A stretch of 34,362 nucleotides of DNA from JANWYQ01 sp034432445 (GTDB lineage Bacteria > Chloroflexota > Anaerolineae > JAAEKA01), in NCBI GenBank assembly GCA_034432445.1, contig DAOUBX010000272.1, positions 1-34,362 on the forward strand. The letters run 5' to 3'. A program made the translations under genes and the position numbers. Below the pieces are notes generated by a model. It searched no databases. It was not told the DNA's origin and was given only the letters and a program-made list of their open reading frames with translations. This document shows, piece by piece, positions 25,242 to 32,681 of this stretch; position 1 is the stretch's first letter, and every line of letters begins with the position of its first letter.

Positions 25242-26575
25242 AACGCTTCGCTGAGCCGAAACACCCGCCCACGCCCCCACGGCTCATCGATCACCAGCAG
25301 GGGAAGACGGTCAGCGGCAGCCTCTTGCGCAGCACGCAGCTTCAGCGCCAAGTTGTCCTCGAGGTAATCAGGGTACAGCCCCAGCCTGGCGGCCAGGAGT
25401 TGTTGGCGCAAGACTTCAACGCGCGCCAGGTTCACCTCATCCGCAGCGGGCAGTTGTGCGATCTGTTGCTCGTAGTTGGCAAAGAGTTGCTCGTAGGCCA
25501 GCTTCAGCGCAGCGGCCACCTGTGGTTCGGCAACCTGCCACTCCGGCACCAGGTTGAAACCCATGGCGCCGCTGGCAATCATCCACTTGGTGGTCAGCCA
25601 GTCGATCTTGGCCTGCAAGACGGCCGCTTGATCGGGGAGAGGGAGCGAGGCCCCCAAAGCAGCGGCGAACGTGGCCTCACGCAAGCCGTCTTCCTGCAAC
25701 AGGACGCCAGCCAACGCCGCGCGCGCAGCCTCGATGTCGGCCCCGGCCGAGGCATCCCAGGCTTGAATGAACGCAACGGCCTGGCGCTTGCGCTCCTGCT
25801 CCGCCAGAACTAACTGCTCCGGCGCAGTGAACTGACCTTGCAGGCCGCGCAAAAACGAGTCGACGGCGCGGCGAGCGTCCGGAAGCCCCTGCGGCTGTCG
25901 CAACGCGCGCACGGCCTCCGCCGACTCGCGCTGTAAGCCGGCCTGTTGATAGATGCGCACCAAACGCTGGGTGATCTCCTGTCGCTGGACAGGGGCCAGC
26001 AAAGGACTGTAGAGGGCCAGAGCCTCGGCTTGGGCCAAGCTGGGCCGGGCTGCAGCTTTCTTGCCCAGCCGCACAAACCCCTCGGCGGCATCCAGCGAGG
26101 CACGGGCGCGCTCGTAGTCAGACAGGGTGACGCTCAACGCCGCCAGCGAGTGCAGCTGCTGGTAGCTGAGAGCGGCCAGATCTGGCGAGTTGACCGCCTC
26201 GAAAGCCTTCGCCACCGGCAACAGCTGGCCAACGCGCTCCGCATCCGTGAGCTGTGTGCTGAACACCAGCGTGGCGTAAGCGCTGTCGGGCTCGCCGGCC
26301 GCCAGCGCCTCTTGCACCGTGGGCGCGGGCGGATCGCCGGTGAGGGTGATGACGGCAATATCGGGGCGCACGCGCGTAATGTCAACCGCGCCGGTTGGGC
26401 TTTGCCACGTCCATTGATCGCTGCGCGGCCGCGTCAGGACAAAGTAGCCGGCGATGGCGACCACCCCGATCACCAGGGCGACGATCAACGCCACCACTAG
26501 CGCGATCAACAACCAGTTGCGCTGCCGGTCCGGCCGAGATGCTGCACCGGGCCTGCGCGCCAGAGTGTCTTGCAT
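25235..26575 (-). CDS. membrane-anchored helical-repeat protein, function unknown
   Basis: The 446-aa product has a short basic cytoplasmic tail, one membrane helix (about residues 22-48) and a long Ala/Leu/Gln-rich exterior part that looks almost wholly helical, probably TPR-like repeats (for example YERARASLDAAEGFVRLGK). I do not recognise a specific family. A short beta-like segment (about 58-85) follows the anchor. I chose the ATG at 26575 because it places the charged tail directly before the membrane helix; the frame is open about 100 codons further but lacks protein-like character and includes the promoter region. It could be a scaffold in the envelope. It is convergent with the RusA gene, with the stops overlapping by 7 bp. 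Confidence 0.7.
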   Translation of the reverse strand: MQDTLARRPGAASRPDRQRNWLLIALVVALIVALVIGVVAIAGYFVLTRPRSDQWTWQSPTGAVDITRVRPDIAVITLTGDPPAPTVQEALAAGEPDSAYATLVFSTQLTDAERVGQLLPVAKAFEAVNSPDLAALSYQQLHSLAALSVTLSDYERARASLDAAEGFVRLGKKAAARPSLAQAEALALYSPLLAPVQRQEITQRLVRIYQQAGLQRESAEAVRALRQPQGLPDARRAVDSFLRGLQGQFTAPEQLVLAEQERKRQAVAFIQAWDASAGADIEAARAALAGVLLQEDGLREATFAAALGASLPLPDQAAVLQAKIDWLTTKWMIASGAMGFNLVPEWQVAEPQVAAALKLAYEQLFANYEQQIAQLPAADEVNLARVEVLRQQLLAARLGLYPDYLEDNLALKLRAAQEAAADRLPLLVIDEPWGRGRVFRLSEAFQ

Positions 26576-26778
26576 ACCTGTTTCCGCTTTCAACTGCAAT
26601 GTCTCAGGATTTGCGCAGTTCGCTGGTCGAGCAGGGCCGTTGGGTCGCGAAACGCTGCATTCGCCTGCCTGAACGGCCTTGCCGGGCCCTCTTCCCAACC
26701 CACCGGCCCGTGTCAAGACCTCAACTGCGTAACTCCTATCTCTAATGAAGGCGCCGGCCTTTGGGCCGGCAGGGCCTG

Positions 26779-26807
26779 AGTATACCACGGGCTGCCAGCC
26801 TTGTCTA
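26779..26807 (-). promoter_or_regulatory. promoter of the helical-repeat protein gene
   Basis: On the minus strand TAGACA (26802-26807) and TATACT (26779-26784) are separated by 17 bp. A leader of roughly 195 nt follows. It starts with a GC-rich hairpin (GCCGGCCC with its complement, around 26750-26772) and contains no obvious gene. The -35 box overlaps that of the opposing promoter. Confidence 0.55.
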
Positions 26808-26830
26808 ACCGGCGCAAGCTGGTATAGAAT
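26801..26830 (+). promoter_or_regulatory. promoter of the small membrane protein gene
   Basis: TTGTCT (26801-26806) and TATAGAAT (26823-26830) lie at a spacing of 16-18 bp, depending on which six bases are counted. The ATG at 26839 is 8 bp after TAGAAT, so the transcript would have almost no leader. Confidence 0.6.
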
Positions 26831-26838
26831 CGCCAGCC

Positions 26839-27093
26839 ATGAACACTCACGACTCTCGCCAGCCACCGGCCAACCGGCCGCCAACCGACTACCGCCGGCT
26901 GCGCCAACGCCATGACCGCAACCTGCTGCTGGCTGTGATCGCCTTCCTACTCATCGTCGGCGGCGGCCTCATCTACGCCATCTACGGCCGCGGCGCGCTC
27001 TTCGTCGGCCTGGCCTGCCTCCTGGCGGGCGTTGGCCTTTTGCTGCTCTTGTGGCTGATTGTGACTCTCATCGGCTGGTGGGCTGAGCGTTGA
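26839..27093 (+). CDS. small two-helix membrane protein, function unknown
   Basis: The 84-aa product has a hydrophilic, proline- and arginine-rich N-terminus (about 1-27), then two membrane helices (about 29-47 and 53-77) joined by a tight turn (YGRGAL). I do not recognise a family. Reality is supported by codon-like GC pattern, a promoter placed 8 bp before the ATG and a position between two promoters of divergent genes. No ribosome-binding site is possible if transcription starts where predicted, which fits other leaderless genes in this window. Confidence 0.65.
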   Translation: MNTHDSRQPPANRPPTDYRRLRQRHDRNLLLAVIAFLLIVGGGLIYAIYGRGALFVGLACLLAGVGLLLLLWLIVTLIGWWAER

Positions 27094-27105
27094 GACGTGT
27101 GGGCG

Positions 27106-27170
27106 GGCCCCGCTGCGTCAAACCACGCAGAGGTCGGCCCGACTGCTCAGACGCCGGGCAGCAGCGGGCC
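27106..27170 (+). other. nested inverted repeat in the gap after the small membrane protein gene
   Basis: GGCCCCGCTGC at 27106-27116 can pair with GCAGCGGGCC at 27161-27170. Inside, CTGCGT (27113-27118) can pair with ACGCAG (27125-27130), competing for the same bases. No T-run follows, so it is not a standard terminator. The rest of 27094-27260 shows nothing else that I can name. Confidence 0.4.
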
Positions 27171-27260
27171 GGTTGGACCTCGAGCTAGTTGCGCAGGTCG
27201 TTCATTGTGAGCCATGGTGCCGGTGCTCGGCGCCTATCGCTGAGCGGTTGCCGCTGGCCT

Positions 27261-27289
27261 TTGGCAATTCACTGACCCTGTGCTAGAAT
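27261..27289 (+). promoter_or_regulatory. promoter of the glycoside hydrolase cluster
   Basis: TTGGCA (27261-27266) and TAGAAT (27284-27289) are separated by exactly 17 bp. Transcription should begin near 27296, leaving a leader of about 250 nt before the first hydrolase gene. Confidence 0.75.
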
Positions 27290-27546
27290 AGCCGCCGTAT
27301 GCGATCAGTTGGCTCTTTGGCCGCTGTGGGCCAGTACATTCCTCAAATCTGCCCCCGGTCTCATCATCAATTGAAGATGTCACAACCTGCTTACGCTTGC
27401 TGCCGTTGCGGCGGCGGGCTAAGCTAGACTTACGCTATGCCTGAAGGCTCAGCAAGCGAGACGCATCCGTGCTGTCTCACCACCCCGCCCTGCGTCGGGG
27501 GTGAGCTTGCATCGCATATCACAGGCAAGAAGGATGGTAACACACA
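27290..27546 (+). promoter_or_regulatory. long structured 5' leader of the glycoside hydrolase cluster
   Basis: The 3' half can form a three-way junction: GCAAGC (27452-27457) with GCTTGC (27505-27510) as closing stem, GAGAC (27458-27462) with GTCTC (27474-27478), and a CCCG/CGGG hairpin (27484-27499). A rival long hairpin pairs CTCACC (27476-27481) with GGTGAG (27500-27505) and so uses some of the same bases. Two exclusive folds 37 nt before the AAGGA/ATG region look like a switch, but I match no known riboswitch consensus. Confidence 0.4.
27299..27427 (+). CDS. possible leaderless 42-codon upstream reading frame
   Basis: An ATG lies 9 bp after the -10 box, so the RNA could begin at or just before it. 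The frame runs 42 codons and ends in TAG, with a Cys-rich tail (CCRCGGGLS). No homology is recognised, and composition is not strongly coding. It is listed because the same promoter-to-ATG spacing marks real genes in this window. It may equally be chance within a non-coding leader. Confidence 0.25.
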   Translation: MRSVGSLAAVGQYIPQICPRSHHQLKMSQPAYACCRCGGGLS

Positions 27547-30500
27547 ATGAGTACGACTTCCGCTCCCATGCCTCAAAGTCGCACGACAAGCATCCTGGTG
27601 GCCGTGGCCCTGGTGATCCTGCTGGTCGTCGCGCTGATTCTGCCGCCGGCCTCCCTCCCCGAGCGCCTGGCGACGCGCGGCATGGTCAAAGCAGAGGCCA
27701 GCACCGACAGCGACATTCGCGATCCTGACGGCACCCACGTGGCCTTTCCGGCCTACGGCGCTGCTGGGGACTTCCGCAGCAAGCTGATCAGCGTCCCGCG
27801 CGAGGATTTCATCGCCGGCCGCGCCGGCGATGAGCTGAAGGCCGCTGCCGATCAAATCGCCACGGCCAACTACCTGGTGCCGAAAAGCCCGCTGTACAGC
27901 ATCAAGGTCAAGGGCAAGGCGCCGCTGGCCTCCGTATTGACGATCCCGATCCCCAACGATAGCCAGCCCTACGAGACGCTCGACCTGTACGAATGGACCA
28001 ACAGCGACTGGCGCTTCATTCCCAGCCACGTGGTGCGCGAAAACGACGTGATCTTGTCCGAGCTCAACTACGTGCCGGCTTCCTTCATGGTGATGCAAAC
28101 CAATCGCCAGCTCCCCACCGGCGTGGCCGATGTGCCCGCCGACCAGAGCGTGCCCGACGCCGGACGGGACGCCCTCACCGACGCCACGTCGGCGGGCTTC
28201 TTCCTGAACGGCGATGGGACGATCTCCGGCAATATGGCGATCAACACCTCGGCCGGCAGCACCTATGCCGCTATGCCGGCTATCCGCAATTGGGGCGATG
28301 ATGGTGTGGTACGCAGCGACCTGCTGGACAACCTGCTGATCAGCGCCGACTTGCAGAAGGTGCATCTGAATGCGATCATGACCCTGGTGAACGGTGGCAA
28401 CTACCCCGGCGTCGAGATCGACTACCGCGGCCTCGATCCGACCCTCAGCGCCGAATTCACCAGCTTCATCACGACGCTGGCCGAGGAACTGCACAAGAGC
28501 AACAAGCAGCTTGCGCTGCGTGTCGAAGCGCCGCGCCAGATCGCCGAGGATCGCTGGCTAACCGGCGGCTACGACTGGCGCGCGCTGGGTCAAGCGGTGG
28601 ACACCTTCCGCGTCCCATTGCCCGACAACCCCGAAGCGTATGCGCCACAGGGTCAGGTCGATGCGCTGCTGCGCTGGGCCGTGGGCGAAGTGCCGCGCAA
28701 CAAGATCGAGGTGGTAATGCCGGCGCACAGCGTGGAGAAGGCTGGCACTTACTTGCTGGCTAAGTCCTACAGCGAAGCGCTGACCCCCCTGCTTGGCGAG
28801 GGACGCCCCAGCCAGCCCGTACTGGTGCCGGGCGAGCCGATCGACGTCAGCCTCTTCAACGACCGCGTCATCGACCCTCTACGTTTCGACGAAGAGACCG
28901 GCATGTTCACATATTCCTACCGCGACAACGCCGGCTACCTGCGCTGGGTGTGGATCGAGAACGCCGCCAGCGTGGCGCGCAAGCTGCAACTGATCAGCAC
29001 CTACAACCTCAAAGGCGTCGTTTTGCAGCACATGCTGGCCGGCGACTATGACCCTGACATCTGGAACGTCGTGCGCGAGTATTTGGCCGGAGAAACGCCC
29101 GCCCGCCAGAGCAGCTACAATGTAATCTGGACGGTGACGGGGCCAGACGGCCAGACGGTAAGCGAGACGCGGCCGCTGGACGCTAACGCCTTGCGCTACA
29201 CGCCACCCCAGAGCGAGGGCGAAGTACAGTTCAAAGTGAGCATTGCGGATAGCGGCAAGCTGTTGGCCAGCGCGCCGGTGTTCTCCCTGGTGATGGCTAC
29301 GGCCACGCCCACGCCGTCTCCCACCCCTGAGCCCACGCCCACGCCGGCAGCCACGCCAACGCCAGACTTCGCCTATGTGGTGACCAACCAGACGGTCAAC
29401 CTGCGCAGCGGCCCCGGCACGGCGTTTGCCCGTGTGGGCCAGGCTGAGGCCGGGCAACGTTACCGCATCCTCGGCAAGAACGAAGATGGCAGCTGGTGGC
29501 AGATTCAACTGGCTGACGGCAAAGAGGCATGGATTGTCGGCGACCTGGTGCAAGCGTTGGGTCCGATCGATCAAGTTGAAGTAGCCGCCAACATCCCGGC
29601 CGCGCCGCAGCCTGTAGCCGCGGCTGCGGCCCCGCGGCCGGCTGCTGCTCCCAGCAGCAGTGCGCCCGCCGCTGCGCCGCCCGCGCCCAGCCGCGCCAGC
29701 ACCGGCTTCTTCGGCTATGGCGTTCAGGCGCACATGATCCACAACGACCAGGCCGATCAGGTCATGAACATGACCAAGAATATGGGCTTCAATTGGGTCA
29801 AACAGCAGATCGAGTGGAAGGCCTTTGAAGCTAGCCAGGGTCAGATCGATTGGAGCGAGATGGACCGGCTGGTGAACACAGCCAATGCCCACGGCGTCAG
29901 CCTGCTGTTCAGCGTCGTCAATGCCCCTGCTTGGGCCCGCGGCGGCGGCGATCTCAGCGTAGGCGGCCCGCCTTCTGACCCCAACACGTTCGCCAACTTC
30001 CTGGGGCAGATCGCCGGCAGGTACTGCGGCTCCTCGCTCAAAGCCCTGGAAGTTTGGAACGAACAGAACTTGCATTACGAATGGGGCAACATGACCATCG
30101 ATCCTGCGGCCTACATGCGCCTGCTCAAGCCGGCCTACAATGCGATCAAGAACGCTTGCCCGCAGATGATCGTGGTGAGCGGCGCCTTGACCCCGACAGG
30201 CGCGCCGGCGCCCTGGGCCATGGACGACTTCGCCTATCTGGAAGGCATGTACCAGAACGGCCTGAAGCAGTACAGCGACGCCATCGGGGCGCACCCCAGC
30301 GGCTTCAACGTGCCGCCCGACGTGCGCCACGAGGACGCCTGCGCCACGATCCAGCGCACCGGTAACAGCTTCAACGGTCCCTGCGACGCGGTGCACCACT
30401 CCTGGAGCTTCCGTAGCACCATGGAAGGCTATCGCAACATCATGGTCAAGTACGGCGACAGCGCCAAGCGCATCTGGCCCACCGAGTTCGGCTGGGCGGC

Positions 30501-30741
30501 CGGCGGTGCGTTCGACGACCGTTACAAGTACGCCAACGACAACGACTTCAACGAGCAGGCGCAGTGGACGGTGCGCGCTTACCAGATGATGAAGAATTGG
30601 GGCTTCGTCGGCCCGGCCTTCCTGTGGAACCTCAACTTCCGCGTGGTGGCCAACGGCACCGAGAAGGCCCAGTGGGGCATCGTCGATCCCGGTTGGGGTC
30701 CCTTGCCTGTCTACACGGCGTTACAGCAGATGTCGAAGTAG
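27547..30741 (+). CDS. exported multidomain glycoside hydrolase: GH18-like + SH3b + clan GH-A domain
   Basis: The 1064-aa product has an N-terminal signal anchor (about 15-35). A TIM-barrel region resembling GH18/YaaH-type domains follows (about 205-480). Its motif reads PGVEIDYRG (288-295), with Arg294 where the catalytic Glu of GH18 would be, so that domain is probably inactive and may bind glycan. A Thr/Pro linker and an SH3b domain (about 608-672, VNLRSGPGTAF) come next, then an Ala/Pro linker and a clan GH-A catalytic domain (about 719-1064). That domain has acid/base Glu839 (VWNEQN) and nucleophile Glu980 (WPTEFGW). It should act on an extracellular or wall-associated glycan; the substrate is unknown. 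The start has AAGGA 12 nt upstream. It heads a three-gene tandem array of related hydrolases. Confidence 0.85.
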   Translation: MSTTSAPMPQSRTTSILVAVALVILLVVALILPPASLPERLATRGMVKAEASTDSDIRDPDGTHVAFPAYGAAGDFRSKLISVPREDFIAGRAGDELKAAADQIATANYLVPKSPLYSIKVKGKAPLASVLTIPIPNDSQPYETLDLYEWTNSDWRFIPSHVVRENDVILSELNYVPASFMVMQTNRQLPTGVADVPADQSVPDAGRDALTDATSAGFFLNGDGTISGNMAINTSAGSTYAAMPAIRNWGDDGVVRSDLLDNLLISADLQKVHLNAIMTLVNGGNYPGVEIDYRGLDPTLSAEFTSFITTLAEELHKSNKQLALRVEAPRQIAEDRWLTGGYDWRALGQAVDTFRVPLPDNPEAYAPQGQVDALLRWAVGEVPRNKIEVVMPAHSVEKAGTYLLAKSYSEALTPLLGEGRPSQPVLVPGEPIDVSLFNDRVIDPLRFDEETGMFTYSYRDNAGYLRWVWIENAASVARKLQLISTYNLKGVVLQHMLAGDYDPDIWNVVREYLAGETPARQSSYNVIWTVTGPDGQTVSETRPLDANALRYTPPQSEGEVQFKVSIADSGKLLASAPVFSLVMATATPTPSPTPEPTPTPAATPTPDFAYVVTNQTVNLRSGPGTAFARVGQAEAGQRYRILGKNEDGSWWQIQLADGKEAWIVGDLVQALGPIDQVEVAANIPAAPQPVAAAAAPRPAAAPSSSAPAAAPPAPSRASTGFFGYGVQAHMIHNDQADQVMNMTKNMGFNWVKQQIEWKAFEASQGQIDWSEMDRLVNTANAHGVSLLFSVVNAPAWARGGGDLSVGGPPSDPNTFANFLGQIAGRYCGSSLKALEVWNEQNLHYEWGNMTIDPAAYMRLLKPAYNAIKNACPQMIVVSGALTPTGAPAPWAMDDFAYLEGMYQNGLKQYSDAIGAHPSGFNVPPDVRHEDACATIQRTGNSFNGPCDAVHHSWSFRSTMEGYRNIMVKYGDSAKRIWPTEFGWAAGGAFDDRYKYANDNDFNEQAQWTVRAYQMMKNWGFVGPAFLWNLNFRVVANGTEKAQWGIVDPGWGPLPVYTALQQMSK

Positions 30742-30886
30742 CTCCTCCCGCTCGGCTGATGCTGTACGTGTTTTAGAGACACGATCCAACAGGTGGACAT
30801 GCCGGTGCGCTGGCTGTCCGCCTACTTTTTCCGGCGCCGGATGCCTGGCGCAAAGGTGCAGCTAGTCCATTTCTGGAGAAGAAGCA

Positions 30887-32608
30887 ATGCCAACTAACTC
30901 CCTTTCCCCGTCCAGCACCCGTTCTTCGACCAGGCTGCTCGTTGCAGCAGCCCTGGCGCTGGCGCTGATCGCCAGCCAGGCCGGCTTGGTTACGGCGGCG
31001 CCCACAGCCTCCGTGACCGGCCAGCAGGCCGCTACCGTCTCCGCCCAGGTGACGGCCGATGCGCTCAACGCCCGCAGCGGCCCCGGCCTGTCTTTCACCC
31101 GCGTCGGCACCCTGGCGGCCGGCCAGCGCGTCGAAGTGGTCGGCAAATCGGCCAACGGCGCCTGGCTACAGGTGTGCTGCGTGGCCGGCCAAAAGGTGTG
31201 GGTCACCAATAACCCGGAGTACGTCACCCTCAGCGGCTCGCTGGCAGCCGTGCCGGTCGCGCAATCCACGACCACGCGGACCGCGGCCGCGGTTGATATC
31301 ACCGGGCCGGCGGTTCTGGCCAACCGCACTGTCAACTTGCGCAGCGGCCCTGGCACCGTGTTCAACCGCGTAGGTCAGCTCAACGCCGGCCAGTCGCTGC
31401 GTATCATCGGCAAGAATCAGAACGCCACCTGGTGGCAGGTCGAAGCGGCCAACGGCGGCAAAGCCTGGGTCGCGGCCTCGGTCGTGCAGGCGATTGCGCC
31501 GCTCGATCAAGTCGCCGTGGCGCAGGACATTCCGCAGCCGCCACCGCAGGCGGCTGCGGCAGCGCTGCCTGCCGCGCCGCGCCCCTCGGCCCCTGGTTTC
31601 TTTGGCTATGGCATCCAGATCGACCCCAACGGCGACTTGGGCGGCGCCATCGGCGCTATCCAGGGCATGCAGTTCAACTGGGTCAAGTTTCAGCTACCCT
31701 GGAAGGACTTCGAGGGCCAGCCCGGCCAGCGCAACTGGCCAGATGATAAGATCGGCGCGCTCAACGGCGCCGGCCTGAACATCCTGGTTAGCATCGTGAA
31801 GGCGCCCAACTGGGCACGGCCGGGCAACACGGACTTCGGCGTCGAGGGCCCGCCGGCCGACCCTGGGACATATGCTAGCTTCGTGGGCGAGTTCGCCAGC
31901 CGCTACTGCGGCCGCGTGCAGGCCATCGAGGTATGGAACGAGCAGAACCTACACTACGAGTGGGGCAACGAGCCGCTCGATCCGGCGCGCTATGTGCGGC
32001 TGCTGGCTGCAGCCTACGGCGCGATCAAGAACGCCTGCCGGCAGATGATTGTGGTCAGCGGCGCGCTGACGCCCACGGGCGCACCCCAGCCGTGGGCAAT
32101 TGACGATTTCACCTACCTGGAGCGTATGTACCAGGCCGGTCTGCGCAGCTACGCCGACGCCATCGGCGCGCACCCCAGCGGGTTCAACGTTGCGCCGGAT
32201 GTGCGCGGCGGCCAGGAAGCGTGCAACTTCATCCGCCAGCAAGGCTCGCTGTTCACCGGCCCTTGCGACAGCCCTCACCACTCTTGGAGCTTCCTTTCCA
32301 CCCTAGAGGGCTACCATCGCATCATGGTCAAGTACGGCGACGGCAATAAGCGCATCTGGCCTACCGAGTTCGGCTGGGCCAGCGGCTGGACCGGCGCGCC
32401 CGGCTACGAGTACGCCAACGACAACACGCTGGACGAGCAGGCGCAGTGGACTGTGCGCGCCTACCAGATCATGAAAGGTCTGGGCTACATCGGCCCGGCC
32501 TTCCTCTGGAACCTCAACTACGGTGTGACCAGTCCTGGCACGGAGCTGGCGCAGTGGGGCATCCTGGGGCGGCCCGCCTACGGCGCGCTGCAAGGGATGC
32601 CGAAGTAA
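30887..32608 (+). CDS. secreted SH3b-SH3b-clan GH-A glycoside hydrolase
   Basis: The 573-aa product has a signal peptide (about 1-38, ending near VTAAP). Two SH3b domains follow (about 50-115 and 144-205; NARSGPG and NLRSGPG), then a Pro/Ala linker and a clan GH-A domain (about 240-573) with acid/base Glu352 (VWNEQN) and nucleophile Glu494 (WPTEFGW). The catalytic domain is closely similar to the preceding gene's, including HPSGFNV and paired cysteines, so the two arose by tandem duplication. The SH3b copies may bind peptidoglycan or another wall polymer. GGAG about 10 nt before the ATG supports the start. The 145-bp gap upstream shows no clear promoter, so it may be read from 27261. A 41-bp mobile element begins right after its stop. 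Confidence 0.88.
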   Translation: MPTNSLSPSSTRSSTRLLVAAALALALIASQAGLVTAAPTASVTGQQAATVSAQVTADALNARSGPGLSFTRVGTLAAGQRVEVVGKSANGAWLQVCCVAGQKVWVTNNPEYVTLSGSLAAVPVAQSTTTRTAAAVDITGPAVLANRTVNLRSGPGTVFNRVGQLNAGQSLRIIGKNQNATWWQVEAANGGKAWVAASVVQAIAPLDQVAVAQDIPQPPPQAAAAALPAAPRPSAPGFFGYGIQIDPNGDLGGAIGAIQGMQFNWVKFQLPWKDFEGQPGQRNWPDDKIGALNGAGLNILVSIVKAPNWARPGNTDFGVEGPPADPGTYASFVGEFASRYCGRVQAIEVWNEQNLHYEWGNEPLDPARYVRLLAAAYGAIKNACRQMIVVSGALTPTGAPQPWAIDDFTYLERMYQAGLRSYADAIGAHPSGFNVAPDVRGGQEACNFIRQQGSLFTGPCDSPHHSWSFLSTLEGYHRIMVKYGDGNKRIWPTEFGWASGWTGAPGYEYANDNTLDEQAQWTVRAYQIMKGLGYIGPAFLWNLNYGVTSPGTELAQWGILGRPAYGALQGMPK

Positions 32609-32615
32609 CCTGTGA

Positions 32616-32656
32616 GTAACTATTCAGGTGCCGGGCACCTAGGGCTGAATAGTTGC
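32616..32656 (-). mobile_element. 41-bp internally deleted MITE with 8-bp target duplication
   Basis: Read on the minus strand, the first 23 bases match the left end of the 111-bp elements (20 of 23) and the last 18 match the right end (16 of 18), with the middle 70 bp missing. Perfect ACCTGTGA direct repeats flank it at 32608-32615 and 32657-32664. The left one starts with the last base of the preceding gene's TAA stop. Orientation is opposite to the two full copies. Confidence 0.85.
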
Positions 32657-32681
32657 ACCTGTGATACCTATTGGAAACGGA

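Noticed and set aside
27428..27520. Hammerhead ribozyme or c-di-GMP/TPP riboswitch in the hydrolase leader
   Set aside because: A three-way junction is possible, but the CUGAUGA/GAAA core and the conserved motifs of those riboswitches are not present.
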